DNA of 64,000 nt from Gemmatimonadota bacterium (GCA_022822325.1 JAJEBW010000018.1:62001-126000); one strand, 5' to 3'. Positions 26,648 to 37,362 are shown, numbered from the stretch's first letter. Notes: generated from the letters alone by a model not told the origin. Numbers and translations are program-made.

Positions 26648-27096
26648 CGGTCCGGATTCACGACAAGTCGTGTCAATCGCTCCCTCGGATGTTGCAGAAC
26701 AGAGGTCCAATTGTTCCGGTATCCATTTCCATCGGGGACCAGCAGCGAGTCGCACTGGTAGCTGCCGGTCGTGAGGCTCCGGCGCCAGTAACGGGACTTG
26801 CGCTGATCGACACGGGTGCCACGCTCACCTGCATCGGAACCCAGGCGGCCCAACAAGCAGGATTGCCCACGGTTGGAACGGGCAGCATGATGTCGGCTAC
26901 CCAGGCGTCCGTCCAGGTGCCGATGTATGCGGCAAAGATTGACATTCAGGGTTTTGTGGCGATCAACACGGCACAGGCGTACGGATCCCCCGCATTGGAC
27001 GGCCAGGGGATTATCGCATTGATCGGTAGAGATGTCTTGTCAAAGTGCATCCTCAACTATAATGGTCCCGAGGCCACGTTTACATTGTCGATTTAG
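26635..27096 (+). CDS. Retropepsin-like aspartic protease
   Basis: A 153-residue single-domain aspartic protease of the retropepsin type. ALIDTGATLTCI places the catalytic Asp59-Thr-Gly-Ala, and the later IIALIGRDVLSKC is the conserved hydrophobic-G-R-D segment of this fold. Such bacterial proteins are expected to work as dimers with one catalytic Asp each. No signal peptide or membrane segment is seen, so it is probably cytoplasmic. It overlaps the upstream DUF5678-like gene by 13 bp; from memory such pairs recur, but the substrate is unknown. The ATG at 26644 is an alternative start. Convergent with the radical SAM gene. Confidence 0.75.
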   Translation: MPHMTVRIHDKSCQSLPRMLQNRGPIVPVSISIGDQQRVALVAAGREAPAPVTGLALIDTGATLTCIGTQAAQQAGLPTVGTGSMMSATQASVQVPMYAAKIDIQGFVAINTAQAYGSPALDGQGIIALIGRDVLSKCILNYNGPEATFTLSI

Positions 27097-27182
27097 CCGA
27101 TGGCGAGGATGGCGTCGAGCCGCGGCGCGCATGGTCCGGAACACTCGCCGATCCCCGGGCGGGCTTTGACCTCCGCTGTAAT

Positions 27183-28148
27183 TCAGAATGGTGGATTGAA
27201 ACCGTCCTTGCCCTCGCCGAGCCGGCATCCTGCGCGCTCAAGACGCTGCCGGATCACATGCTCCGCCTGGTTGTAGTGATCCCGGTAGCGGGGCATGACC
27301 TGACCGCGGCCGCGTCGCAGCTTCTCGGCCACGATCGCGAGTGCGTCATCCCTGGTCCCCGCCACAAACTTGCCCCGCTGGAAGTGGAATGGCTGGATGA
27401 TGAACTTCTCCACGCCGGTCGCCAGCAGGCTGGCCGCGAACTCTTTGGCATCGCGCACAAGGAGCAAGGGCGTCATCGTAATGCAGCTCTGGATGCCCTC
27501 TTCGACCAGTTGGCGGGCCGCGGCGAGGCGCCGGGCGTTGCTCGGGCACGACGGCTCGAAGGCCTTGCGCACATCCTCGTCGTCGGTGGTGACGGTCAGG
27601 TTGACCTGGACGCGGCCGCCATTGGCCTCGATCTCCCGGAACAGATCCGCATCGCGAACCACATCGGGGCTGCGGGTCTGGACGACGAGCTTGGGCCGGT
27701 GCCGCCGCGCGAGGATCTCAAGAAGTTGCCGGGTCAGCTTCAGCTTGCGCTCGATCGGCTGGTACGGGTCGGTGACGCTGCTCATGTAGATGAGGGTGCC
27801 GTCCAGGCGCTTGCGGCGCTTCTCCAGGAGACGGACCGCGTTCTCCTTGACCTGGACCCACCGCCCCCAACGGTCGCGCCGCTCGGCCCCGGTCATCGAG
27901 CCGGACGCGCGGGAGAAGAAGGCGGCGTAGCAATATGTGCAGCCGAAGGCGCAGCCGGAGTAGGGGTTCAGGGTGAAGTCATATTCTTCCATGAAACCGG
28001 TCGCCTTGGTGAGGATGGCGCCAGCGGGCCTGTATTCGATTGCAGCGCGGCCGAGGCGGGTGGGGCGGGGGGGCGGGTCGGAGGTGGGGTCCGGAGGTTC
28101 GGATGACACGGATTCTCCGAAGAGGGTGAGTTGGCGCGGATTGGTCAT
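27183..28148 (-). CDS. Spore-photoproduct-lyase-family radical SAM protein
   Basis: A 321-residue radical SAM enzyme. The cluster motif is in NPYSGCAFGCTYCYAAF (C-x-x-x-C-x-x-C), preceded by ILTKATGFMEEYDFTLNPY and followed by IYMSSVTDPYQPIERKLKLTR, all typical of the SPL/PA0069-type family. The reaction is not known; spore photoproduct lyase repairs a thymine lesion, but most relatives in non-spore-formers are uncharacterised. Its ATG overlaps the stop of the upstream methyltransferase-like gene by four bases (ATGA), so it is the last gene of the run nurA-herA-methyltransferase-like-radical SAM. Confidence 0.88.
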   Translation of the reverse strand: MTNPRQLTLFGESVSSEPPDPTSDPPPRPTRLGRAAIEYRPAGAILTKATGFMEEYDFTLNPYSGCAFGCTYCYAAFFSRASGSMTGAERRDRWGRWVQVKENAVRLLEKRRKRLDGTLIYMSSVTDPYQPIERKLKLTRQLLEILARRHRPKLVVQTRSPDVVRDADLFREIEANGGRVQVNLTVTTDDEDVRKAFEPSCPSNARRLAAARQLVEEGIQSCITMTPLLLVRDAKEFAASLLATGVEKFIIQPFHFQRGKFVAGTRDDALAIVAEKLRRGRGQVMPRYRDHYNQAEHVIRQRLERAGCRLGEGKDGFNPPF

Positions 28149-29785
28149 CGGAAGGTCCCCCGGAAACGCACTTCATCGTCAAAGATGGGATTTCTGCGCA
28201 GATCCCATTCGACCAGACTATTGAGGTCGCGGTCAGCGCGAGAGTTGATCCATTCAGGCCACTCGCGTGACATCCGAATCGCAAGCTTCTTGCGCCATCC
28301 TGTTGTGTGGACAAGACGGCCCCGAATCGCCGGCTGCACCCTCTCGGGTACAAATCGGCGAGCCGATTGTTCCCCTGCAATGGGGCGCAATACTCTATCC
28401 AGGGATTCAGCCTTGGTTTCGTCGGCCGTTACCAACACGGCATCAGGAATCAGTGCTTCGGTGGCCTGGTGCAGATCCCGTGAAAGGTGGTAGGCTGCAT
28501 GAATCGAAGTCAGCCAGCGATCACCCCTGACCATCCGGGATGTCCTGAGAGAATCGAGGCACTGGGCAAGGGAATCGTAGGTACGGCACTCTGGTGACAT
28601 GGCTACAATGCGTTCCTGCAAGCTTCGTAGCATCTTTGCATCCGGTGAATCAGCTTGCACCTTGACAAGTTGGTTCTGCAAACGCTTGGAGAAGTCCTGC
28701 CACAGCCTTAAACCAATGTCCTTCATGGGCGACGAGGTATCGATGCCGTGTACGAAGACCTTCGTCTTTGGGCTACACCCCTCGGACGCAAACAACGCCA
28801 AAGCAATCTGTACGGCGCGAGCCCCGCATCCCAAGTCGAATACATGTAAGTAAGGCGGGTGTCCTCCCGCGGAGCCACCGAACCCGTAATCAAACAGTTG
28901 CCCCTGCTGGGGGTCTCGCCTTTGGTCCGCAACTCGGCCAGCGGCCCCGCTCCCGCGAAGCACTGATCTCAGAAACGAATATATCAGATTGATCTGCCGT
29001 GGCTGATACCAAGTAAGGTAGAAGAGTGCCGCCCATTCGTCGTGATACTTCCCCAACGGTTCAACACTGGTATCGACGCGATTGGCCACTTCGGATGGGG
29101 TCAACCCAGCGGATAGTCGGCGGTATTCCCGTGCTGCTACGGCGGCGATCGCTTTATCCAGTAGCGACCAAGGGAAAACGGGTCGGTCTGGCTTGGGCGA
29201 TCCTCGCGTGTCCACAACAATGACGGATGTCTCTTCTGCGCCCCGTCCCTCGCCAGGCATGCGATGGAAACTGCAATATGATCGATATGCGCAACAACGT
29301 TCCATCGGCGTTTCGCAAGCGTGTCTTCCGACCGCCAACTGGGGACCCCTCTGCAGGGCATCGTCCTGCAAGTCGTACACTTCGATCACTTGGAACACCT
29401 GGCCGCAACCCATACACTCTTCAATTGTGCCAAGCAGAGATGTAGCAGTGAAAATGTCGGGGTTCAATGGTGACTGGAGAAGGTGGTTGTCCTGCGGTCG
29501 GGGACTCTTTGGACGATGCGATCGGACGTATTCCATTACGGCCGCTTCCATCTCCGCGAGACGCTCCATGCCGATGTCCCACTGGTTCGGCCGGAAAACT
29601 ATGTCCGTTTTGAAACAAGCGACTTCCTGTTGGTGCACCTTAAACAATCGCACTCTACCCCGTTCCGTTCCGTCTTGATCCGCCGGATCAAAAATCAGCA
29701 TTCCGGTTTGCCGACCCGCATCAGTGCGGAGTCTCCGCCGCCAGCCGACCCAAACGGATCGGCCATCGTAACGGATTTCCTTCAT
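28145..29785 (-). CDS. Unrecognised methyltransferase-fold protein
   Basis: A 546-residue protein I cannot assign to a family. In the middle, LHVFDLGCGARAVQIALALF then VFVHGIDTSSPM looks like motif I and the acidic end of strand 2 of a class I SAM-binding fold. The N-terminal half has cysteine clusters (EECMGCGQVF and CETPMERCCAYRSYC) that could bind metal. The C-terminal half is charged and has no domain I know. Base composition is visibly AT-richer than its neighbours, a sign of acquisition. It lies 26 bp downstream of herA and is coupled by ATGA to the radical SAM gene; RNA or DNA modification is conceivable but unproven. Confidence 0.6.
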   Translation of the reverse strand: MKEIRYDGRSVWVGWRRRLRTDAGRQTGMLIFDPADQDGTERGRVRLFKVHQQEVACFKTDIVFRPNQWDIGMERLAEMEAAVMEYVRSHRPKSPRPQDNHLLQSPLNPDIFTATSLLGTIEECMGCGQVFQVIEVYDLQDDALQRGPQLAVGRHACETPMERCCAYRSYCSFHRMPGEGRGAEETSVIVVDTRGSPKPDRPVFPWSLLDKAIAAVAAREYRRLSAGLTPSEVANRVDTSVEPLGKYHDEWAALFYLTWYQPRQINLIYSFLRSVLRGSGAAGRVADQRRDPQQGQLFDYGFGGSAGGHPPYLHVFDLGCGARAVQIALALFASEGCSPKTKVFVHGIDTSSPMKDIGLRLWQDFSKRLQNQLVKVQADSPDAKMLRSLQERIVAMSPECRTYDSLAQCLDSLRTSRMVRGDRWLTSIHAAYHLSRDLHQATEALIPDAVLVTADETKAESLDRVLRPIAGEQSARRFVPERVQPAIRGRLVHTTGWRKKLAIRMSREWPEWINSRADRDLNSLVEWDLRRNPIFDDEVRFRGTFR

Positions 29786-29811
29786 ATGAGGCGGCCCCAC
29801 CCCACCCCCCC

Positions 29812-31797
29812 TCACAACCCCGCCCCCGACCCCGACATCGCCCCCAGATTCGCCATGATCGATTCGGTGCGCTCCCGTTCCCGGGCCTCGTCGGCCGCCG
29901 CTTCCTCCGGGTTGGTCGCGAAGGGGGGGAAGGGGAAGCGGAGCGGAATCGGTTCGGGCACAATCGGTTGCGAGAGCACCATCGTGCCCGGCATGAACCT
30001 GGACGCCCGTTCGCGCAGGGATCGCGACAGGAACCGGTAGGCGTCGGCCTCGTTTGCGTCCAGACGGCCGGCCACCTTGAGCGAGGCGTTGCGGGGAAGC
30101 GCCGGGGCCACCGCCGAGGCCGCCTGCTGCGCGCCCACCAGCAGCACGCCCAACGACCGGCCGCGTTCGGCGATGTCCACCAGCAACTCCTTCAATGGCG
30201 AGAACCCCTTCGACGGCGCGTACTTGTTGAGCTCGTCGAGGACCACGAACCGAAGCGGCATTCGTCCCGTTCCCTGCTTTTCGCGCCACACCCGGTCCAG
30301 AAGCGAGCCGACCACGAAGCGCTGGGCGTCGTCGTGCAGCGTCGAAATGTCCACGACATGCAGCCTTGCGTTCTCGGCCGACACGGGCGTGAGACCGCAG
30401 CCGATCAGCGGGCCGATGTGCTTGCGCAGCCGCAGGAGCCGTCGCACATAGGCCTGGCGGGTGCCGGAGGTCGTGCGTCCGAACCACAGCTTGAGCGCCT
30501 GTTCGTCGTCGCGGTTGGCCATCTGTTCGGTGAAATCGACGAAATCGCCGAAATCGGTCATCGGATGTCCGGCGCCCGCCGGGACCGCCTCGGGTTCCCT
30601 GGCCGCCAGCCGTTCCGGGTCGTAGGTGATCTTCTCGTCCACGGTGGGAAGGATGACGACGGCCCCCGATTCGCCCCCCTCCAGCCGCCGCAGATGGCGC
30701 AGAAGCTGAATGCGGAACTGCTGCTCGATGAAGCCGATCTGGGTCTTGCGGTCGTCTTCGGCGGTGAAGCAGAACTGGAGGAGCTCATCGCGGATGAACT
30801 GTTCAGGGGTCCAGCCGTAGGCGTGCACGTCGGCGGTGTCGCGGGACTTGACGCCGGGCACCGAGCCCGATACGCCGGGACGCCGGGGCGCGTGGAGCCT
30901 GACGGAGCGGAAGGGACCGGGATCGTCGACGCCGAGAGCGCGCCACTGGGCGCGGACGCCGGGCCGGGCCGGGAACTCCGAGTTGGGGCGGTCCAGGTGA
31001 AGCAGATCCTCGCCCTTGGTGTTGAAGACGAGCGCGCGCACATTCTCGCGTTCGGCGCGGCCGCCCAGGAGCGCCATCCCGGCATCGGTCTCCAGAAGCT
31101 GGTAGAGGACGTAGAGCGCGTAGGAGGTCTTGGTCGCCACGCCGGAGATCCCCGAGATCGAGAAGTGCCCGCCCGAGCGGCCATCGACGAAGCGCATGTC
31201 GGCGTAGACGGGATCGCCCCCCATGTCCAGTCCGACGGGGAGCTTGCCCTTCTTCATCTCGTCCTCGAAGAGCGCGGCGGAACGGTCCGGTCCGACGGCC
31301 TTCATTGCCTCGGCGCCCGCGCTCGGGGCCACGAAAAGCTCGGGGACGACGCGCAGCACGCGAACCTCGGCCAGCCGGATGTGTTCGGCGGGCATCGTGC
31401 GGTCCACGACCCGCGCGGTGTCGGAGGGAAGGTCGGCGCCTTCGAAGCGGCTGCGCAGCTCGGTGACGATTCCGTAGTGCGTGACCTGGTTGCCGCCGAC
31501 GGACTCGCCGCCGCTCCCGCTCTCGACTCCACCGCGGCCTCCGCCCCCGCCGGGAAGCTCGGTGCGAACGGCGACGAGTTCGTCGAGTTGCACATGGGCG
31601 CCCGGGTCGAGGACGACCTGGAAGTCGCGCGAGTTGCTGCCCTGCGAGCCGTCGACGAGGCCGATGCGGGGATCGGCGAGCGAACCCTCCGCCGAACCGC
31701 CGCCCGCAGTCTCGTCTGCCCGGCCCGGGTCTTCCGTTCGTTCCTCTTCCGGGTTCCGCGGACGGCCCCCGCCCGGGCTGCTCTCCCGATCGCTCAT
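29812..31797 (-). CDS. herA: HerA-like hexameric helicase (DUF87)
   Basis: A 661-residue FtsK/HerA-superfamily ATPase. The N-terminus is disordered and acidic, followed by a HAS-barrel-like domain; Walker A is a variant GISGVATKTS around residue 215, and the Walker B region is RFVVLDELNKYAPSKGFSPL, then GVLLVGAQQAASAV as the sensor. HerA works with the nuclease NurA in DNA-end resection and, in bacteria, also in several antiphage systems. A GAGGAG ribosome site for this gene lies inside the last codons of nurA, six bases away, so the pair is an operon. The next gene follows after 26 bp. Confidence 0.87.
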   Translation of the reverse strand: MSDRESSPGGGRPRNPEEERTEDPGRADETAGGGSAEGSLADPRIGLVDGSQGSNSRDFQVVLDPGAHVQLDELVAVRTELPGGGGGRGGVESGSGGESVGGNQVTHYGIVTELRSRFEGADLPSDTARVVDRTMPAEHIRLAEVRVLRVVPELFVAPSAGAEAMKAVGPDRSAALFEDEMKKGKLPVGLDMGGDPVYADMRFVDGRSGGHFSISGISGVATKTSYALYVLYQLLETDAGMALLGGRAERENVRALVFNTKGEDLLHLDRPNSEFPARPGVRAQWRALGVDDPGPFRSVRLHAPRRPGVSGSVPGVKSRDTADVHAYGWTPEQFIRDELLQFCFTAEDDRKTQIGFIEQQFRIQLLRHLRRLEGGESGAVVILPTVDEKITYDPERLAAREPEAVPAGAGHPMTDFGDFVDFTEQMANRDDEQALKLWFGRTTSGTRQAYVRRLLRLRKHIGPLIGCGLTPVSAENARLHVVDISTLHDDAQRFVVGSLLDRVWREKQGTGRMPLRFVVLDELNKYAPSKGFSPLKELLVDIAERGRSLGVLLVGAQQAASAVAPALPRNASLKVAGRLDANEADAYRFLSRSLRERASRFMPGTMVLSQPIVPEPIPLRFPFPPFATNPEEAAADEARERERTESIMANLGAMSGSGAGL

Positions 31798-31803
31798 CGC
31801 TCT

Positions 31804-32826
31804 CTACTCCTCTCGGTTGCGCCGAGGGTGCCGGTTGTGCCGAGGGCCCCGGTTTTGCTCATGGTTTCGGTTGCGCTGGAGGACGGCTTCGCGAACCGCC
31901 CGAAGCGCGAGCCGCGAGTCCCCCAGCAGATGATGAAGATGGGATTCCAGACGCGCCACCGGAGCGAGATTGACCGGAGCGCGAGCGTCGCGGTGCGCGG
32001 CCGAGGCGAAGGACGGAATCCAGCGCGCGGCCCGGTTCATCGAACGAATGGCCCGGTCGGCGCCGGAGCTGGCGGGCACCTCGATGCGCGCGATCCCCGC
32101 CCACGGACTCGCCCAGGGACCGGAATCGCCCACGCGAATGTAGCAGGCGTAGCGGTCGTCCTTCATGACGAAGATGCTCGTGCGTTCCCCCACCCCGAGC
32201 CGCGGCACCCGCGTCCAGTGCTCGATCGCGAGGGTGCGGCGATGATGCGTCTTCACATAGCCCACCACCGGCGTCGTGCGGCTGCGGCGGATGCTGTGCA
32301 GCGGACCGTCGAAGACGACCAGCCACTCCCGGGCGCAGAGCCGGTCGGCGATCTCGGCCTCCGTGTCGCGCATGAGGCGCTGAAGATGCTGCGGCGCCGC
32401 GTGGGGCTCCTCGCTGTCGACCGCCAGGCTCAGCCAGCGCCACCCGCCCGGATGCGGCCGCAATCGCACCCGCCGCCCCCCGCCGAAGATGACCGCGCGG
32501 CCCGTCTCCACCTCCGCGATCGACGCCGGCCCCCTGGGACCGATCAGCACCGCGCCCGCGCCCCACGCCCCCGCCACCCCTCCGATCGTGCCGCCCTCGC
32601 GATCGGTGCGGGTCAGGTGGGCCTCGGTCCGGCGCACCCCGTCCACGAAGGCCAGCCTGGAGGGCGGCCCGGCGCCCCGCGGCCGGTGAATGCGAAAGTT
32701 GCCCCCGTCCTCGATCACCCGGCATTCGACGGTGTGCTGGTCCTCCTCCGTCGCGAGAAACCCGGCTCCGTGCGAGACGTCGAAGGGTTCGACCCCGATG
32801 AAGGGAGGGCGGGTTGGGGGATGCAT
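31804..32826 (-). CDS. nurA: NurA-domain nuclease
   Basis: A 340-residue protein with NurA features: RLAFVDGVRR (first metal-binding Asp), the mid-region REWLVVFDGPLHSIRR (second Asp), and a later VGERTSIFVMKDDRYACYIRVG segment. NurA is the nuclease partner of HerA, which is the next gene. The ATG at 32826 gives the natural MHPPTRPPFIGVEPFDV start; the ribosome site is weak. The C-terminal tail is Arg/Asn-rich. This is the first gene of the minus-strand run, so its promoter is expected in 32827-33272. Confidence 0.8.
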   Translation of the reverse strand: MHPPTRPPFIGVEPFDVSHGAGFLATEEDQHTVECRVIEDGGNFRIHRPRGAGPPSRLAFVDGVRRTEAHLTRTDREGGTIGGVAGAWGAGAVLIGPRGPASIAEVETGRAVIFGGGRRVRLRPHPGGWRWLSLAVDSEEPHAAPQHLQRLMRDTEAEIADRLCAREWLVVFDGPLHSIRRSRTTPVVGYVKTHHRRTLAIEHWTRVPRLGVGERTSIFVMKDDRYACYIRVGDSGPWASPWAGIARIEVPASSGADRAIRSMNRAARWIPSFASAAHRDARAPVNLAPVARLESHLHHLLGDSRLALRAVREAVLQRNRNHEQNRGPRHNRHPRRNREE

Positions 32827-33272
32827 GGCGGGTGGCGGGAGGGTTCGGCAGGGGTGGCGGAGCGAGTCGCGGCGGGAAGGGCAGAGACGATAGGCGGAGA
32901 CGGCGCGAAGGGCCAGTGGCGGCGCAAGCCCGGCGGGGTGGGCAGGCAAGGGCAGGGGTGAACGCTGGGGGGGACGAGGACGACGCGGTTCTCGCGGCCG
33001 GGCGGATCGGCGCGGCCGGCGAACGGTGGGGCGCGGCGACCGGGGTTGCGCGCGCGCAGGGCGCGAACGCGCTGGATTTCGGACGCGGCCTGCATGGCGG
33101 CTCCGTCCCGCGTCCCTCGCGCGGTTCGATGACCGGCGCGGCGGCCTCCCCCGAATTGCGGCGCCGCGGCCACTCGGCAACGATCGGCGCCGACGCGCAC
33201 GCGGCACTCTTCGTAGCTTTCCCGGGCCCAGCGAGCAGTCTCTCCACCCCCCCCACGCCCCCGGACCCCCCC
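32827..33272. other. 446-bp gap between divergent genes
   Basis: Between the nurA and SDR starts. Very GC-rich, no gene, tRNA or clear repeat recognised. A short GGGGTTGCGCGCGC match to the dispersed element at 33042-33056 lacks the spacer and hairpin block. Confidence 0.5.
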
Positions 33273-34133
33273 ATGCAAACCATCGCCATCACCGGCGCCA
33301 ACCGCGGGATCGGACTCGCGACGGCGCAGACCCTGGCCGCGGACGGCCACCGCATCCTTCTTCTCTGCCGCGACGAGCGGCGCGGCCGGCGCGCCCTGGC
33401 CACTCTCCCCCCCCTCCATGGAGAGGCGCGCCACCACCTGGTCCTCTGCGACCTGGCCTCGCTGGAAAGCGTTCGCGAGGCGGCCCGCCGGATCCTCGAT
33501 CCGGACCGTCCCCTGGACGCGCTCGTGAACAACGCCGCCGCGCTCCCGCGCCAACGCACCCTCAGCCGCGACGGATTCGAGCTTCAGCTCGCGGTCACGC
33601 ACCTGGGCCACTTCCTCCTGACCCACATCCTTCTGCCGCTGCTGCGCCGCGGGGCCGCCCGCGCGGGAAAGAGCCGGATCGTCACGGTGTCGTCCGCCGC
33701 GCACGCGGGACCCCCCTTCGACTTCGACGACCCCCACTGCGAGAGGCGCCGCTACCGCCGCACCCAGGTCTATCAGCAGAGCAAGCTGGCCAACGTCCTC
33801 TTCACGGCCGCGCTGGCGAGGCGCGTGGCGGGCGAGGGCGTGGAGCCGGTGGCGCTGCACCCGGGCGTCTACGACACGGAGATTCTGCGCGACTACCTGG
33901 GGCGCGGTGCGGCGGGCGGCGCGGTGCGGACCTTCGTGGGAACCGATCCGGACCGGGCCGGGCCGATCCTGGCTGCATTGGCGGCGGGGCGGCGGGACGA
34001 GGCGCTGGCCGGGAAGTATCTTGACAAGAGCGTGGTGACGAAGCCGTCGAGGGCGGCGCGCGACCGGGATGCGCAGGAGCGTCTCTGGGCCTGGAGCCTG
34101 GAGGCGGTGGGACTCGGAGGCCGCGACGGTTGA
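33273..34133 (+). CDS. SDR family NAD(P)-dependent oxidoreductase
   Basis: A 286-residue short-chain dehydrogenase. TIAITGANRGIGLATA is the T-G-x-x-x-G-I-G nucleotide-binding motif, LVNNAA the N-N-A-A strand, TVSSAAH the catalytic Ser strand, and YQQSKLANVLF holds the Y-x-x-x-K pair. The C-terminal layout (HPGVYDTEI, GPILAALAAG, GKYLDK) resembles the retinol-dehydrogenase-like subgroup, so an alcohol/ketone substrate with NADP(H) is likely; the physiological one is unknown. Preceded by a C-rich leader with no obvious ribosome site. Confidence 0.88.
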   Translation: MQTIAITGANRGIGLATAQTLAADGHRILLLCRDERRGRRALATLPPLHGEARHHLVLCDLASLESVREAARRILDPDRPLDALVNNAAALPRQRTLSRDGFELQLAVTHLGHFLLTHILLPLLRRGAARAGKSRIVTVSSAAHAGPPFDFDDPHCERRRYRRTQVYQQSKLANVLFTAALARRVAGEGVEPVALHPGVYDTEILRDYLGRGAAGGAVRTFVGTDPDRAGPILAALAAGRRDEALAGKYLDKSVVTKPSRAARDRDAQERLWAWSLEAVGLGGRDG

Positions 34134-34307
34134 GGCGGGCGGGCGCGCTTTCCGCCCAATCCGTCCCGGGTCCGGGCGCGCAGCGATTTCGCGCGGGCGC
34201 GGGTGGCCGGGTCCGGGATCGCCGCCCTCCCTCCCCCTCCTTTGCCCCAGGTTTTTCGACGGCGCGGCAAGAACGCGATGAAGCGGCAAGAACGCAATGA
34301 AAATGCA

Positions 34308-34328
34308 ATGAACAAGGACGCGATTTGA
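34308..34328 (+). other. Six-codon mini-ORF duplicating the glyS start
   Basis: ATG AAC AAG GAC GCG ATT TGA ends right before the glyS ATG, and the glyS start (MSKDAM) is a near copy of it (MNKDAI). It arises from a short tandem duplication of the start region; whether it is translated or affects glyS initiation is unknown. Confidence 0.5.
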
Positions 34329-35669
<1,341 letters not shown>

Positions 35670-35859
35670 GGGGTTGAACGAGCGGTTGGAGGCCGCGGCG
35701 CCGGGAGAGCGGGCCGGACCCGGCGGAGACCCCGCCGAAGGGCGGACGGACGAGCCGGCTCCCCCGGTAGCGCCAAATGCCCCCATGGGGTAGCCTATCA
35801 GGCGAAATCTCGATCCCGCGCCCCCACCGAGCCCCCCACTCCCCAGGAGCCCCCCACCC

Positions 35860-37314
35860 ATGTCCACCCGTTCCGAAGTCTTCACCACCCGCTGGGGCAT
35901 GCTGCTCGCCATGCTCGGCATGGCCGTCGGCACCGGAAACATCTGGCGCTTCCCCCGGATCGCGGCGTCGAACGGCGGCGGGTCCTTCCTCGTCGCCTGG
36001 GCCGTCTTCCTCCTCCTCTGGTCGGTCCCGCTCCTCATCCTGGAGTTCGGAATGGGGAAGGCCACGCGCCGGGGCACGATCGGATCCTTCATCCGGACGA
36101 TCGGGCCGAAGTTCGCCTGGATGGGCGCATGGGTCGCGTGGGTCGCGGTCGCGATCATGTTCTACTACTCGGTCGTGATGGGTTGGACGATCCGCTTCTT
36201 CTTCGCGACGCTCACCGGCGACATTCCCACCGCCGACCCCGGCTCCTTCTGGAACGCCTTCAACTCCACCCCGCAGGCGCTCCTCTTCCACGCGGTCGCG
36301 GTCGGGCTCGGCGTCTTCGTCGTCTCGCGCGGCGTCCGCGGCATCGAGAAGGCCGCCCGCTTCCTGATCCCCTCGCTCGTGATCCTGGTCGTGATCCTCG
36401 CGATCAAGGCGCTCACCCTGCCGGGGGCCTCGCAGGGCCTCGCCTTCCTCTTCACCCCCGACTTCAGCCAGCTCGGCGACGTGCGCATCTGGCTCGAGGC
36501 GCTCACCCAGAACGCCTGGGACACCGGCGCCGGCTGGGGTCTGGTCCTCTCCTACGCGATCTACATGCGCTCGCGCGAGGACACGGCGCTGAACGCCTTC
36601 GTCATCGGCTTCGGCAACAACTCGATGTCGCTGCTGGCGGGGATCATGGTCCTCTGCACGATCTTCTCGGTCATGCCCGAGGCGGCGGACGAGATCGTGG
36701 GCGCGGGCAACGAGGGGCTGACCTTCATCTGGGTGCCGCAGCTCTTCGCGGAGATTCCGGGCGGCCGGTTCTTCATGGCGCTCTTCTTCCTCGCGCTGGT
36801 CTTCGCGGCGTGGTCCAGCCTGGTGGCGATGATCGAGCTGGCCTCGCGCATCCTGATCGACCTCGGCCTGACCCGCAGGCATGCGATCATCGCGGTCGGT
36901 TCGGCGGGCTTCCTCTTCGGCGTCCCCTCGGCGCTGCGGCTCGGCATCTTCCAGAACCAGGACTGGGTCTGGGGGGTCGGCCTCATGCTCTCCGGCTTCT
37001 TCTTCGCCTTCGCGGTGGTGAAGTACGGGGTGACGAAGTGGCGCGAACGCTTCATCAACACCGGCGATTCCGACGTGCGCATCGGGAAGTGGTGGGACTG
37101 GGCGATGCGGCTGGTGCTCGTGCAGGCCGTCGTGCTCCTGGTATGGTGGCTGGTGCAGGCCGGCGGCGGCGACTTCGCTTCGGCCGAGACCTGGACGCTC
37201 TTCTCCCCCTACAATGTGGGATCGGTGCTCATCCAGTTCGCGGTCGTGATCCTGGCCCTGCTCGCGCTCAACGGCTGGCTGGTCCGGCGCATCCGGGCCG
37301 CGCGCGGCGAGTGA
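35860..37314 (+). CDS. Sodium-dependent NSS family transporter
   Basis: A 484-residue, about 12-helix neurotransmitter:sodium symporter, LeuT/MetP type, importing an amino acid with Na+. TM1 shows LAMLGMAVGTGNIWRFPRIAASNGGGSFL, the G-N-x-W-R-F-P signature, and GWGLVLSYAIYMRSRED and FGNNSMSLLAG follow in TMs 6-7. The resemblance to MetP plus the presence of a MetS small subunit at 46675 suggests methionine/alanine import, but the two genes are 9.4 kb apart. The leader 35670-35859 shows no gene. Confidence 0.93.
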   Translation: MSTRSEVFTTRWGMLLAMLGMAVGTGNIWRFPRIAASNGGGSFLVAWAVFLLLWSVPLLILEFGMGKATRRGTIGSFIRTIGPKFAWMGAWVAWVAVAIMFYYSVVMGWTIRFFFATLTGDIPTADPGSFWNAFNSTPQALLFHAVAVGLGVFVVSRGVRGIEKAARFLIPSLVILVVILAIKALTLPGASQGLAFLFTPDFSQLGDVRIWLEALTQNAWDTGAGWGLVLSYAIYMRSREDTALNAFVIGFGNNSMSLLAGIMVLCTIFSVMPEAADEIVGAGNEGLTFIWVPQLFAEIPGGRFFMALFFLALVFAAWSSLVAMIELASRILIDLGLTRRHAIIAVGSAGFLFGVPSALRLGIFQNQDWVWGVGLMLSGFFFAFAVVKYGVTKWRERFINTGDSDVRIGKWWDWAMRLVLVQAVVLLVWWLVQAGGGDFASAETWTLFSPYNVGSVLIQFAVVILALLALNGWLVRRIRAARGE

Positions 37315-37362
37315 AGGGCCCGGCGACTTGCGGGCGCTCCTGACCGGCGGCGGCCCCTTCCC

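Noticed and set aside
33042-33056. GGGGTTGCGCGCGC resembling the first block of the dispersed element
   Set aside because: No 24-nt hairpin block follows 20 nt later; a chance match in GC-rich DNA.
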